Shown here piece after piece: positions 7,785 through 14,456 of a stretch of DNA of 18,283 nucleotides (position 1 is its first letter; the number at the start of each line of letters is the position of its first letter). The stretch is taken from assembly GCA_002345845.1 (NCBI GenBank), contig DDWF01000268.1, positions 14,598-32,880 of the forward strand, written 5' to 3'. The translations under genes were made by a program, and so were the position numbers. Under the pieces are notes generated by a model. The model was given only the letters and a program-made list of their open reading frames with translations. It was not told the DNA's origin and made no database searches. Origin of the DNA: Betaproteobacteria bacterium UBA2293 (GTDB taxonomy: Bacteria; Pseudomonadota; Gammaproteobacteria; Burkholderiales; Rhodocyclaceae).

Positions 7785-9755
7785 ATGTCGCCGAATACAT
7801 CTGAACAGCAGGGAGCATCCGACACCGGTGTCGTCGACCAACTGCGCGACGAGGGGCGGCGGCGGATGGCTGGCAATACGCAGGCCTTCCTGAAGAATCA
7901 TGCACCGTTCAACAAGATGTCGGCAGAGGCTCTGCAGACCTTCGGCGAAAAGGCGCAGATCGTCTTTTACCCCGCCGGTAGCGAGATCATCGGGCCGGAT
8001 GCCGGCCCTGTCCGCTTCTTCTACCTGATCGAATCCGGCAAGGTTCAGGCGCGTCAGGCCGGCGAGGTGACGGTCACCGAATATTCCATCCTCAGCCTTG
8101 GGGCAGGGGAGAGTTTCCCGATCGGCGCTGTCACTGCCGGCCGCCCGTCGACCAATATCTACACGGCGCTCGAAGACTGCTTTTGCTACCAGTTGCCGGC
8201 CCAGGACTATCTTGGTCTGATGGCCAGCAGTCCGGAATTCAACCTGTTCTGTACCCAGTACATCGCCAGCCTGCTCGACCAGTCGCGCCGGCAATTGCAG
8301 CAGCAGTTTGCCCAGAAGGCGAGCGAGCAGCAGACGCTCAATTCACCGCTCGAAGGCATCGGCGCCCGCAATCCGGTGTCCGTCATCCCGGAAACGCCGC
8401 TGCGCGAGGCCCTGGAAACCATGTCGCGCATCGGCATCGGTTCGATGGTGGTGACTGACGCCGACAAGAAGCCGGTCGGCATCTTCACCCGCAGCGATCT
8501 GCTCGACCGCGTCGTGCTCGCCGATCTGCCGCTGACGGCGCCGATCAGCCAGGCCATGTCGGCCTCGCCGTTCACCCTGGAAGAACATGCCACGGCCTAT
8601 GACGCCATGCTGGCCATGGCCACCCACGGCATCCGCCACGTGCTGGTCACCAATCATGCTGGCAGCCTGACCGGCGTTGTTTCGGAACGCGACCTGTTCG
8701 CCCTGCAGCGTGTCGGCCTGCGCCAGATCCGCCAGACCATCGAGTCGGCAGCCGATGTCGAATCGCTCAAGCAGTCGGCCGCCGATGTGCGCCAGCTATC
8801 CTTCAACATGCTGGCCCAGGGGATCGGCGCCGAGCAGTTGACGCAGTTCATCTCGGCCTTGAACGATGCGCTGACCCGGCGGGTCATTCAGCTCAATCTG
8901 GACAAGCATTCGTTCGACGGCATCGACTGGGCCTGGCTGGCCTTCGGTTCGGAGGGACGCGACGAGCAGACCTTCAGTACCGACCAGGACAACGGCATCG
9001 TCTTTCTGGTCCCCGAAGGCATGGACAAGGATGCGCTCAAGCAACGTTTCCTGGACTTCGCGCTGGATACCAACAAGGATCTCGATGCTGTCGGCTTCCC
9101 GCTGTGCAAGGGCAACATCATGGCCAGCAATCCGCAGTGGTGCATGACGCTCGAGGAGTGGAAGGGCCAATTCAGCAAGTGGATCCGTACCCCGGAACCG
9201 AAGGCCCTGCTCAACGCGACGATCTTCTTCGACTTCCGGACGTTGTTCGGCAACGGTGAACTGGCCGACAGCATGCGCCGCCACCTGCTGTCGCAGGCTT
9301 CGGCGACGCCGGTGTTCCTGCAGGCGATGGCGCGCAATGCCCTGGAGGTCGGGCCGCCGCTTGGCAAGATCCGCGATTTCGTCACTGATCTGGAAGCCGA
9401 CCATCCGGGCAAGATCGACCTGAAGAAATACGGCTCGCGCATCTTCGTCGATGTCGCCCGCATCTATGCGCTGGCTACCGGTGTGCATAACACCAATTCC
9501 ATCCAGCGCCTGCGCCTCGCCTCGCAGCGCCTGTCCACCAAGCCGGAAGAAGTCAATGCCGTGCTTGATGCCCTGAACTTCATCCAGTTGCTGCGTCTGC
9601 AGCACCAGTATCTGGAAGGCGAGCCGGGCCGTCAGGGGGATAACCTGATCGACCCGGAAAAGCTCAACGAACTGGATCGCCGCATCCTCAAGGAATCCTT
9701 CCGTCAGGCACGCAAGATCCAGTCGCGCCTGAAGCTCGACTACCAGGTGCAATGA
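7785..9755 (+). CDS. cNMP-binding/CBS-pair/DUF294 nucleotidyltransferase
   Basis: From ATG 7785 (AGGGGGAG at 7768-7775, 9-nt spacer) the protein has 656 residues; the TTG at 7761 is in frame but has no ribosome binding site. Domains in order are a cyclic-nucleotide-binding-like domain (about 33-150), two CBS motifs (about 193-247 and 255-310), a DUF294 nucleotidyltransferase (about 330-465) with Gly388-Ser389 and Asp400/Asp402 in GSEGRDEQTFSTDQD, and a DUF294 C-terminal domain (about 475-656). The phosphate-binding cassette of the cNMP domain is divergent (SFPIGAVTAGRPST in place of FGE...PRSA), so the ligand may not be cAMP. CBS pairs often bind AMP/ATP, and Acs produces AMP, so an energy or adenylate sensor is plausible. 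Genes of this type often accompany VC2705-type symporters. The domain call is secure; the reaction is unknown. Confidence 0.92.
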   Translation: MSPNTSEQQGASDTGVVDQLRDEGRRRMAGNTQAFLKNHAPFNKMSAEALQTFGEKAQIVFYPAGSEIIGPDAGPVRFFYLIESGKVQARQAGEVTVTEYSILSLGAGESFPIGAVTAGRPSTNIYTALEDCFCYQLPAQDYLGLMASSPEFNLFCTQYIASLLDQSRRQLQQQFAQKASEQQTLNSPLEGIGARNPVSVIPETPLREALETMSRIGIGSMVVTDADKKPVGIFTRSDLLDRVVLADLPLTAPISQAMSASPFTLEEHATAYDAMLAMATHGIRHVLVTNHAGSLTGVVSERDLFALQRVGLRQIRQTIESAADVESLKQSAADVRQLSFNMLAQGIGAEQLTQFISALNDALTRRVIQLNLDKHSFDGIDWAWLAFGSEGRDEQTFSTDQDNGIVFLVPEGMDKDALKQRFLDFALDTNKDLDAVGFPLCKGNIMASNPQWCMTLEEWKGQFSKWIRTPEPKALLNATIFFDFRTLFGNGELADSMRRHLLSQASATPVFLQAMARNALEVGPPLGKIRDFVTDLEADHPGKIDLKKYGSRIFVDVARIYALATGVHNTNSIQRLRLASQRLSTKPEEVNAVLDALNFIQLLRLQHQYLEGEPGRQGDNLIDPEKLNELDRRILKESFRQARKIQSRLKLDYQVQ

Positions 9756-10423
9756 TCATGTTCGGGATCAAGAACTTCCTGTTCCGGAGCGGTGCCCCTG
9801 AACATCTGCCGGACGATGTGCGGGCCGGGCTCGAGGCCTGGCGCGAGCTGGCAGCACCGTCGCTCGACGGCCCGCATTTTCATACCCGCTATGTCGTTGT
9901 CGACGTTGCCACCAGCGGTACTGATCCGGAAGCTGATCAGCTGCTGGCCATCGCCGCCTCGTCGGTGCACCAGTCGGCGATCCTGCCTGGCGATGCGCTG
10001 TACGTCGACTTTGTCGAGGGCGGCGAAGCGGGTGGGGCAGTTGAACGCCAGTTGCTCGCCTTCCTGCAGCACGCGGCCAAGGCGCCGCTGGTGACTTACC
10101 ACGTACCCTTCGTCGGCGGCTTTCTTCAGCGCGCCTGCAAGGAGCGCCTGGGTGTCGATTTTCAGCCACAGTGGATCGATCTGGCCTGGTTACTGCCCTC
10201 GATGTTTCCCGCCAAGAACAGCAAGGTCATGCCGCTCGATCACTGGCTCGAAGCCTTTGGGCTGGACGTCGGTAGCGGTCGGCGCAACGCCATGGAGAAC
10301 GCGCTGCTGCTGTCGCGACTCTTCCAGATGTTGCTCGTCCGCGCCAGCAGCAAGGAAATCGAATCGGCGGCCAAACTGATCGGGGAATCCCGTGCCAGCA
10401 GTTTCCTGCGGCGGATCAATTAA
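9752..10423 (+). CDS. DnaQ-like fold protein with degenerate active site (pseudo-exonuclease)
   Basis: The 223-aa product aligns over its length with the DEDDh exonuclease domain encoded at 4542-6701, but the catalytic residues are mostly gone. Asp51 remains in VVVDVATSG, while the paired Glu is Ala53. The second-motif Asp is Val121 (TYHVPFVGGFL), and the third motif reads GRRNAMENA, with Arg178 for His and Asn183 for Asp. Four of the five DEDDh residues are therefore lost, while the surrounding hydrophobic pattern is kept, which suggests a fold retained for binding rather than cleavage. Its ATG overlaps the stop of the preceding nucleotidyltransferase gene as ATGA, indicating translational coupling; a second ATG at 9758 is an alternative start. 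Likely roles are partner, inhibitor or substrate-binding subunit for the nucleotidyltransferases or the active exonuclease. That role is inference. Confidence 0.87.
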   Translation: MIMFGIKNFLFRSGAPEHLPDDVRAGLEAWRELAAPSLDGPHFHTRYVVVDVATSGTDPEADQLLAIAASSVHQSAILPGDALYVDFVEGGEAGGAVERQLLAFLQHAAKAPLVTYHVPFVGGFLQRACKERLGVDFQPQWIDLAWLLPSMFPAKNSKVMPLDHWLEAFGLDVGSGRRNAMENALLLSRLFQMLLVRASSKEIESAAKLIGESRASSFLRRIN

Positions 10424-10432
10424 ACCGGCCGG

Positions 10433-12472
10433 ATGCTTGGTTCCCTGACCCGGCTGCAGCGTTACTACCTGTACTACACGGGCAGCTTCCTGCTGTTCGT
10501 GCTGGCCCTGGCGTTCTTCGAGCGGCAGGGCATGCCGCCACGCTGGATCGGCTACGCCTTCCTCTTCTTCACCATCACGATGTATGCGGCTATCGGCATC
10601 GCCAGCCGCACCTCGGATGTTTCCGAGTACTACATCGCTGGTCGGCGGGTGCCGGCCTTCTTCAATGGCATGGCCACCGGCGCCGACTGGATGAGCGCCG
10701 CCTCCTTCATGGGCCTGGCCGGCACGCTCTATCTGACCGGCTTCCAGGGGCTGGCCTACATCATTGGCTGGACCGGTGGCTTTGTCCTGGTCGCCTTGCT
10801 GCTGGCGCCTTATCTGCGCCGCTTCGGGCAATACACCATTCCCGACTTCCTCGGCGCCCGCTATGGCGGCAATGCCATCCGGTTGGTCGCCGTCGCTGCC
10901 GCCATCCTCGCTTCCTTTGTCTACGTCGTCGCCCAGATCTATGGTGTCGGCGTCATCACCAGCCGTTTCGTCAGCCTGCAGTTCGAGATCGGTGTCTTCG
11001 TAGGCCTGGCCGGCATTCTTGTCTGTTCCTTCCTTGGCGGCATGCGCGCCGTCACCTGGACGCAGGTGGCGCAGTACGTCATTCTCATCGTTGCCTATGT
11101 GGCGCCGGTTGCCATCCTCTCCTACAACATCACCGGCAGTCCCGTGCCGCAGCTGGTTTATGGCAAGGTACTGCAGGACGTCACGCAGATGGAAGAGCGT
11201 CTGTTCGACACCGAGAAGGAGAAGGAGGTCCGCCAGCTATTCCTCGAACGGGCCGATAGCTATGCGCAAAAGATCATGCAGTTGCCGGACTCGCTCAATC
11301 ATGAGCGCGCCTACCTGTCGACCGAGATCAACCGGCTGAAGGCCAGCGATGCGCAGATGCGCGACATCGTCGTCCTCGAACGGCAACGCCGCGATCTGCC
11401 CCAGGACTCAGACCAGGCGAGAGTCCGCTGGGAAAAGGAAATGTTTGCGGCGGTCGAGCGCAGCAAGCCGCCGATCCACCACGCCGAAGCGTTCCCCGGC
11501 GAGACGCCGGAAATGCAGCTGACGCAGAAGATCAATTTCATCGCCCTGATCTTCTGCCTGACTGTCGGTACCGCTGCGCTGCCACATGTGCTGATCCGCT
11601 TCTACACCACACCGACCGTGCGCCAGGCGCGCGAATCCGTCTTCTGGTCGCTGCTCTTCATCCTCGTCCTGTACATGACGGCCCCGGCCTATGCCGTCTT
11701 CGCCAAGTTCGAGGTGCTCAGCAATCTCGCTGAACTCCCGATCGCCAAGCTGCCGGGCTGGGTGGCGGCATGGACCAAGGTCGGCCTGGTCAGCATCGAG
11801 GACATCAATCGCGACGGCATCCTGCAACTGGCCGAACTGTCGCTGAACCCTGACGTCATCGTGCTGGCGACCCCGGAAATCGCCGGCATGCCTTACGTCA
11901 TCTCCGGCCTCGTCGCTGCCGGCGCTCTGGCTGCAGCCCTGTCTACGGCCGATGGCTTGCTGCTGACCATCACCAGTGCCCTGTCGCATGATGTCTATTA
12001 CCGGATCATGCGTCCCGATGCCTCGACCCAGTTGCGCCTGGTCATCTCCAAATCGCTGCTCCTGCTGGTTGCCGTGCTGGCCGCCACGGTGGCTGCCGAG
12101 AAACCCGGCACCATCCTGTCGATGGTCGCCTGGGCCTTCTCCATTGCCGGTTCGGCGTTTTTCCCGGCCCTCGTGCTCGGCATCTTCTGGAACCGTGCCA
12201 CGCGGACCGGAGCGCTTGCCGGCATGGTGGTCGGTATCTCGCTGACCATTTACTACATCATGCGTCTGGAGTTCGATGGCATCACCTGGCTCGGCGTGCA
12301 CGGCCTGAAGATGGAGCCGTGGTTCCACGTGCAATCCACGTCGGCGGGCGTTTTCGGCATCATTGGCGGTTTTGCCACCATTATTCTGGTCAGCCTGATC
12401 ACCAAGCCCTATCCAGGGGCTGCGCGCTTCCTCGACGGCATCCGCCATGGCCATGACGGGAGCGAGCGGTGA
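10433..12472 (+). CDS. sodium:solute symporter, VC2705 subfamily (ActP-like)
   Basis: This 679-aa SLC5/SSF symporter has about 13 membrane segments and the family features DVSEYYIAGRRVP, ATGADWMSAASFMGLAG and ALSTADGLLL. It most likely imports acetate or a related short-chain carboxylate with sodium across the inner membrane. A hydrophilic stretch of about 120 residues (about 240-362), rich in charged residues and probably partly coiled coil, interrupts the membrane segments; this makes it longer than ActP (about 550). A second soluble loop carries a 12-residue EF-hand-like motif, Asp457 to Glu468 (11801-11836). It starts at ATG 10433, nine bases after the pseudo-exonuclease stop, with a weak ribosome binding site; the stop overlaps the DUF4212 gene by 4 nt (GTGA). 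Link to acs supports the acetate assignment, but the substrate is inferred. Confidence 0.92.
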   Translation: MLGSLTRLQRYYLYYTGSFLLFVLALAFFERQGMPPRWIGYAFLFFTITMYAAIGIASRTSDVSEYYIAGRRVPAFFNGMATGADWMSAASFMGLAGTLYLTGFQGLAYIIGWTGGFVLVALLLAPYLRRFGQYTIPDFLGARYGGNAIRLVAVAAAILASFVYVVAQIYGVGVITSRFVSLQFEIGVFVGLAGILVCSFLGGMRAVTWTQVAQYVILIVAYVAPVAILSYNITGSPVPQLVYGKVLQDVTQMEERLFDTEKEKEVRQLFLERADSYAQKIMQLPDSLNHERAYLSTEINRLKASDAQMRDIVVLERQRRDLPQDSDQARVRWEKEMFAAVERSKPPIHHAEAFPGETPEMQLTQKINFIALIFCLTVGTAALPHVLIRFYTTPTVRQARESVFWSLLFILVLYMTAPAYAVFAKFEVLSNLAELPIAKLPGWVAAWTKVGLVSIEDINRDGILQLAELSLNPDVIVLATPEIAGMPYVISGLVAAGALAAALSTADGLLLTITSALSHDVYYRIMRPDASTQLRLVISKSLLLLVAVLAATVAAEKPGTILSMVAWAFSIAGSAFFPALVLGIFWNRATRTGALAGMVVGISLTIYYIMRLEFDGITWLGVHGLKMEPWFHVQSTSAGVFGIIGGFATIILVSLITKPYPGAARFLDGIRHGHDGSER

Positions 12473-12723
12473 GCCAGAGCGATCGCGACAACTACTGGCG
12501 CCAGACACGCCAGTTGACTGCCGGCCTGTTCGTGATCTGGGTGCTCGTCACCTTCGTCATGAACTGGTACGCCCGCGAACTCAACGAGATCGTCATCTTC
12601 GGCTTTCCCCTTGGCTTCTACATGGGAGCCCAGGGCATCCTGATCATCTACCTGCTGATCATCTGGTTCTACAACCGCCGTATGCGCGCCCTCGACGAGG
12701 AATACCGCATCGAGGACGAGTAA
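12469..12723 (+). CDS. DUF4212 small subunit of the sodium:solute symporter
   Basis: The 84-aa protein starts YWRQTRQLT close to its N terminus and has two membrane segments (about residues 18-36 and 41-66), the layout of the DUF4212 small partner of VC2705-type symporters (comparable to YjcH beside ActP). It uses a GTG start at 12469 that overlaps the symporter stop codon as GTGA, so translation is coupled. Charged tails at both ends (ending EEYRIEDE) probably face the cytoplasm. Here it follows the symporter; in the arrangements I remember, the small subunit precedes it. It presumably stabilises or modulates the symporter. Confidence 0.92.
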   Translation: MSQSDRDNYWRQTRQLTAGLFVIWVLVTFVMNWYARELNEIVIFGFPLGFYMGAQGILIIYLLIIWFYNRRMRALDEEYRIEDE

Positions 12724-12733
12724 GGCCGCGCCG

Positions 12734-13000
12734 ATGTTCTTCCTGATCGCCGCCCTGCGCGCCATCGTCGAAATGCTCGGCCTCTCCCTGCTTGCCCTCG
12801 GCTTCCTGCATGTCATCAGTGGCTCCCGTCGCGACGGCAATCCGATCTATCAGCTATTCGCCCTGGTTACCCGTCTGCCGCTCCGTGTCGTTGCCCGCCT
12901 GCTGCCCACTGGCAGCCCATCCTGGCTGGTCGGCATGCTTTGTTTCATGGTCCTGCTCACGCTCTGGATCGGCCTTGCGTTGCTGCGAAGTTTTCTTTGA
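12734..13000 (+). CDS. 88-aa hypothetical inner-membrane protein
   Basis: ATG 12734 lies 10 nt after the DUF4212 stop, with a TAAGG Shine-Dalgarno-like sequence at 12721-12725. The product has two long hydrophobic segments (about residues 1-27 and 63-87) around a basic, proline-containing middle (SGSRRDGN, RLPLRVVARLLP). No family is recognised. As the last gene of the operon it may be a third small partner of the transport system; that rests on position only. The -35 element of the following tRNA-Ser promoter overlaps its stop codon. Confidence 0.8.
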   Translation: MFFLIAALRAIVEMLGLSLLALGFLHVISGSRRDGNPIYQLFALVTRLPLRVVARLLPTGSPSWLVGMLCFMVLLTLWIGLALLRSFL

Positions 13001-13024
13001 ACAATCGATCGAAACTGCTACAAT
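12997..13024 (+). promoter_or_regulatory. sigma-70 promoter of tRNA-Ser
   Basis: TTGAAC (12997-13002) and TACAAT (13019-13024) are separated by 16 bp, with TGC just before the -10 giving an extended -10 box. The next seven bases are GCGCGCC, a GC-rich discriminator typical of stringently controlled stable-RNA promoters. The mature tRNA begins 14 bases after the -10 element. Confidence 0.75.
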
Positions 13025-13037
13025 GCGCGCCTTCCGC

Positions 13038-13128
<91 letters not shown>

Positions 13129-13142
13129 GAATGAAATCGATC

Positions 13143-13166
13143 AAGCGTCCGCCCGGGCGCTTTTTT
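13143..13166 (+). terminator. intrinsic terminator of tRNA-Ser
   Basis: An 8-bp stem with one G-T pair (13143-13150 with 13155-13162) and a GCCC loop is followed by a T-run to 13166. It lies 14 nt after the CCA end of tRNA-Ser. Confidence 0.87.
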
Positions 13167-13198
13167 ATTGCCTGTCGATCGGCGTCGCCAGTTCAGCC

Positions 13199-13408
13199 TT
13201 ATTCGGGCGGCCTGTCGCCTTCCTCGGCGGCAACCCGTAACCACCAGATCAGGTCGCTGCCTTGCAGGGGCGTGGGCACCATCTGGTTTCGGCTCCAGCG
13301 GAAGACCGGGCCGTACATCACGTAGCGGGCGAGGACGTCACCGTCTGGTGTCGCACCAAAGAACGGCCAGCCAGACAGGATGGAATCGCGAATCTGGGTA
13401 TGGGTCAT
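13199..13408 (-). CDS. 69-aa hypothetical protein
   Basis: On the minus strand, ATG at 13406-13408 follows a good Shine-Dalgarno (GGGAGAA) about 6 bases upstream, and the ORF ends at TAA 13199-13201. The peptide MTHTQIRDSILSG... contains many aromatic residues (ARYVMYGPVFRW, SDLIWWLRV) and looks like a compact soluble protein with no signal peptide or membrane segment. The ordered ribosome binding site and codon use support a real gene. I recognise no family with confidence. It stands alone, between the tRNA-Ser terminator and the suhB terminator. Confidence 0.68.
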   Translation of the reverse strand: MTHTQIRDSILSGWPFFGATPDGDVLARYVMYGPVFRWSRNQMVPTPLQGSDLIWWLRVAAEEGDRPPE

Positions 13409-13537
13409 TGGCGTTCTCCCGTTGATTTATTCGTCTCAGTTTGCGGCGACGGTCCTCAGGAAGCAAGCCGGAATATCAAAAAGGCGGCGGGTTCTGCTCG
13501 ACGCGGCGCTTCGTCGGAATTCGAGGCAGAAGCGCAG

Positions 13538-13564
13538 ATAAAAAAAGCGCCCCGCAGGGCGCTT
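13538..13564 (-). terminator. intrinsic terminator of suhB
   Basis: On the minus strand, an 8-bp stem (13564-13557 with 13552-13545) and a TGCG loop are followed by a run of T (A-run at 13540-13546 on the + strand). It ends about 20 nt after the suhB stop codon. The rest of 13409-13537 shows no gene; it should hold the promoter of the 69-aa gene, but I see no convincing -35/-10 pair. Confidence 0.88.
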
Positions 13565-13583
13565 GCTGGCTGAGCGGCCGGTT

Positions 13584-14390
13584 TCAGCCACGCATCGAGT
13601 CGGGGAGTTTTTCCTCGATCAGCTTGAGCAGCGGCAGGAATACCTTGGGGGTGCCGGCGATGACGTTGCCGGTTTCCAGGTAATTGGCTTCGCCGCGCAG
13701 GTCGCTGATCAGGCCGCCGGCTTCGGCGATGAGCAGGGCGCCGGCCGCCATGTCCCAGGGGGCGAGGCCGAATTCCCAGAAGCCGTCGTAGCGGCCGCAG
13801 GCGACGTAGGCGAGGTCGAGCGAGGCGGCGCCGGGACGACGCTGGCCAGCGGTCTTCTGGGCCAGTTCCTTGAAGATGGCGAGGTAGAGGTCGATGTGCT
13901 CGAACATCCGGTAGGGGAAACCGGTGCCGATCAGCGATTCATGCAGCTTGGTCCGGCGCGAGACGCGGATGCGGCGTTCGTTGAGGAAGGCGCCGCCGCC
14001 CTTGCTGGCGGTGAATAGCTCGTTGCGGTTGGGATCGAAGATCACCGCCTGCTCGATGCTGTTGCCCTTGGCCAGAGCGATGGAGATGGCGTACTGGGGC
14101 AGGCCATGGATGAAATTGGTGGTGCCATCCAGCGGGTCGATGATCCACTGGTATTCCTCGTCGCCCTTGGCGGCTCGCCGGCCGGACTCCTCTGCTAGAA
14201 TCCCGTAGCCCGGATAGGCCTCCAGCAAGGTTTCGATGATGGCGGCTTCGGCAGCCTTGTCGACTTCGGTGACGAAATCGTTCGGCTGTTTGGTGGATAC
14301 CTTCAGCAGATCGAGATCGTTCGAGGCGCGATTGATGATCTGGCCGGCGCGGCGCGCCGCCTTGATGGCAATGTTCAGGGCTGGTTGCAT
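13584..14390 (-). CDS. suhB: inositol-1-monophosphatase family protein
   Basis: This 268-aa, Mg-dependent phosphatase hydrolyses inositol 1-phosphate. In Escherichia coli SuhB also joins the rRNA transcription antitermination complex. The metal-binding motifs are complete: Glu67/Glu68 in GILAEESG, Asp85 and Asp88 in IIDPLDGTTNF, and Asp213 in PWDMAAG. Length matches the family (about 267). It reads away from trmJ, with ATG at 14388-14390 and a 66-bp shared intergenic region holding a TAAAAT that could serve as a -10 box for suhB. A strong terminator follows. The family call is secure; whether the antitermination role is shared here is unknown. Confidence 0.95.
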   Translation of the reverse strand: MQPALNIAIKAARRAGQIINRASNDLDLLKVSTKQPNDFVTEVDKAAEAAIIETLLEAYPGYGILAEESGRRAAKGDEEYQWIIDPLDGTTNFIHGLPQYAISIALAKGNSIEQAVIFDPNRNELFTASKGGGAFLNERRIRVSRRTKLHESLIGTGFPYRMFEHIDLYLAIFKELAQKTAGQRRPGAASLDLAYVACGRYDGFWEFGLAPWDMAAGALLIAEAGGLISDLRGEANYLETGNVIAGTPKVFLPLLKLIEEKLPDSMRG

Positions 14391-14456
14391 GGCTTAAAGA
14401 GCGATCGGGCGGCCAGAGCCACCCGATTCGTATTTGGAAAGGTCGAATTTTACACC

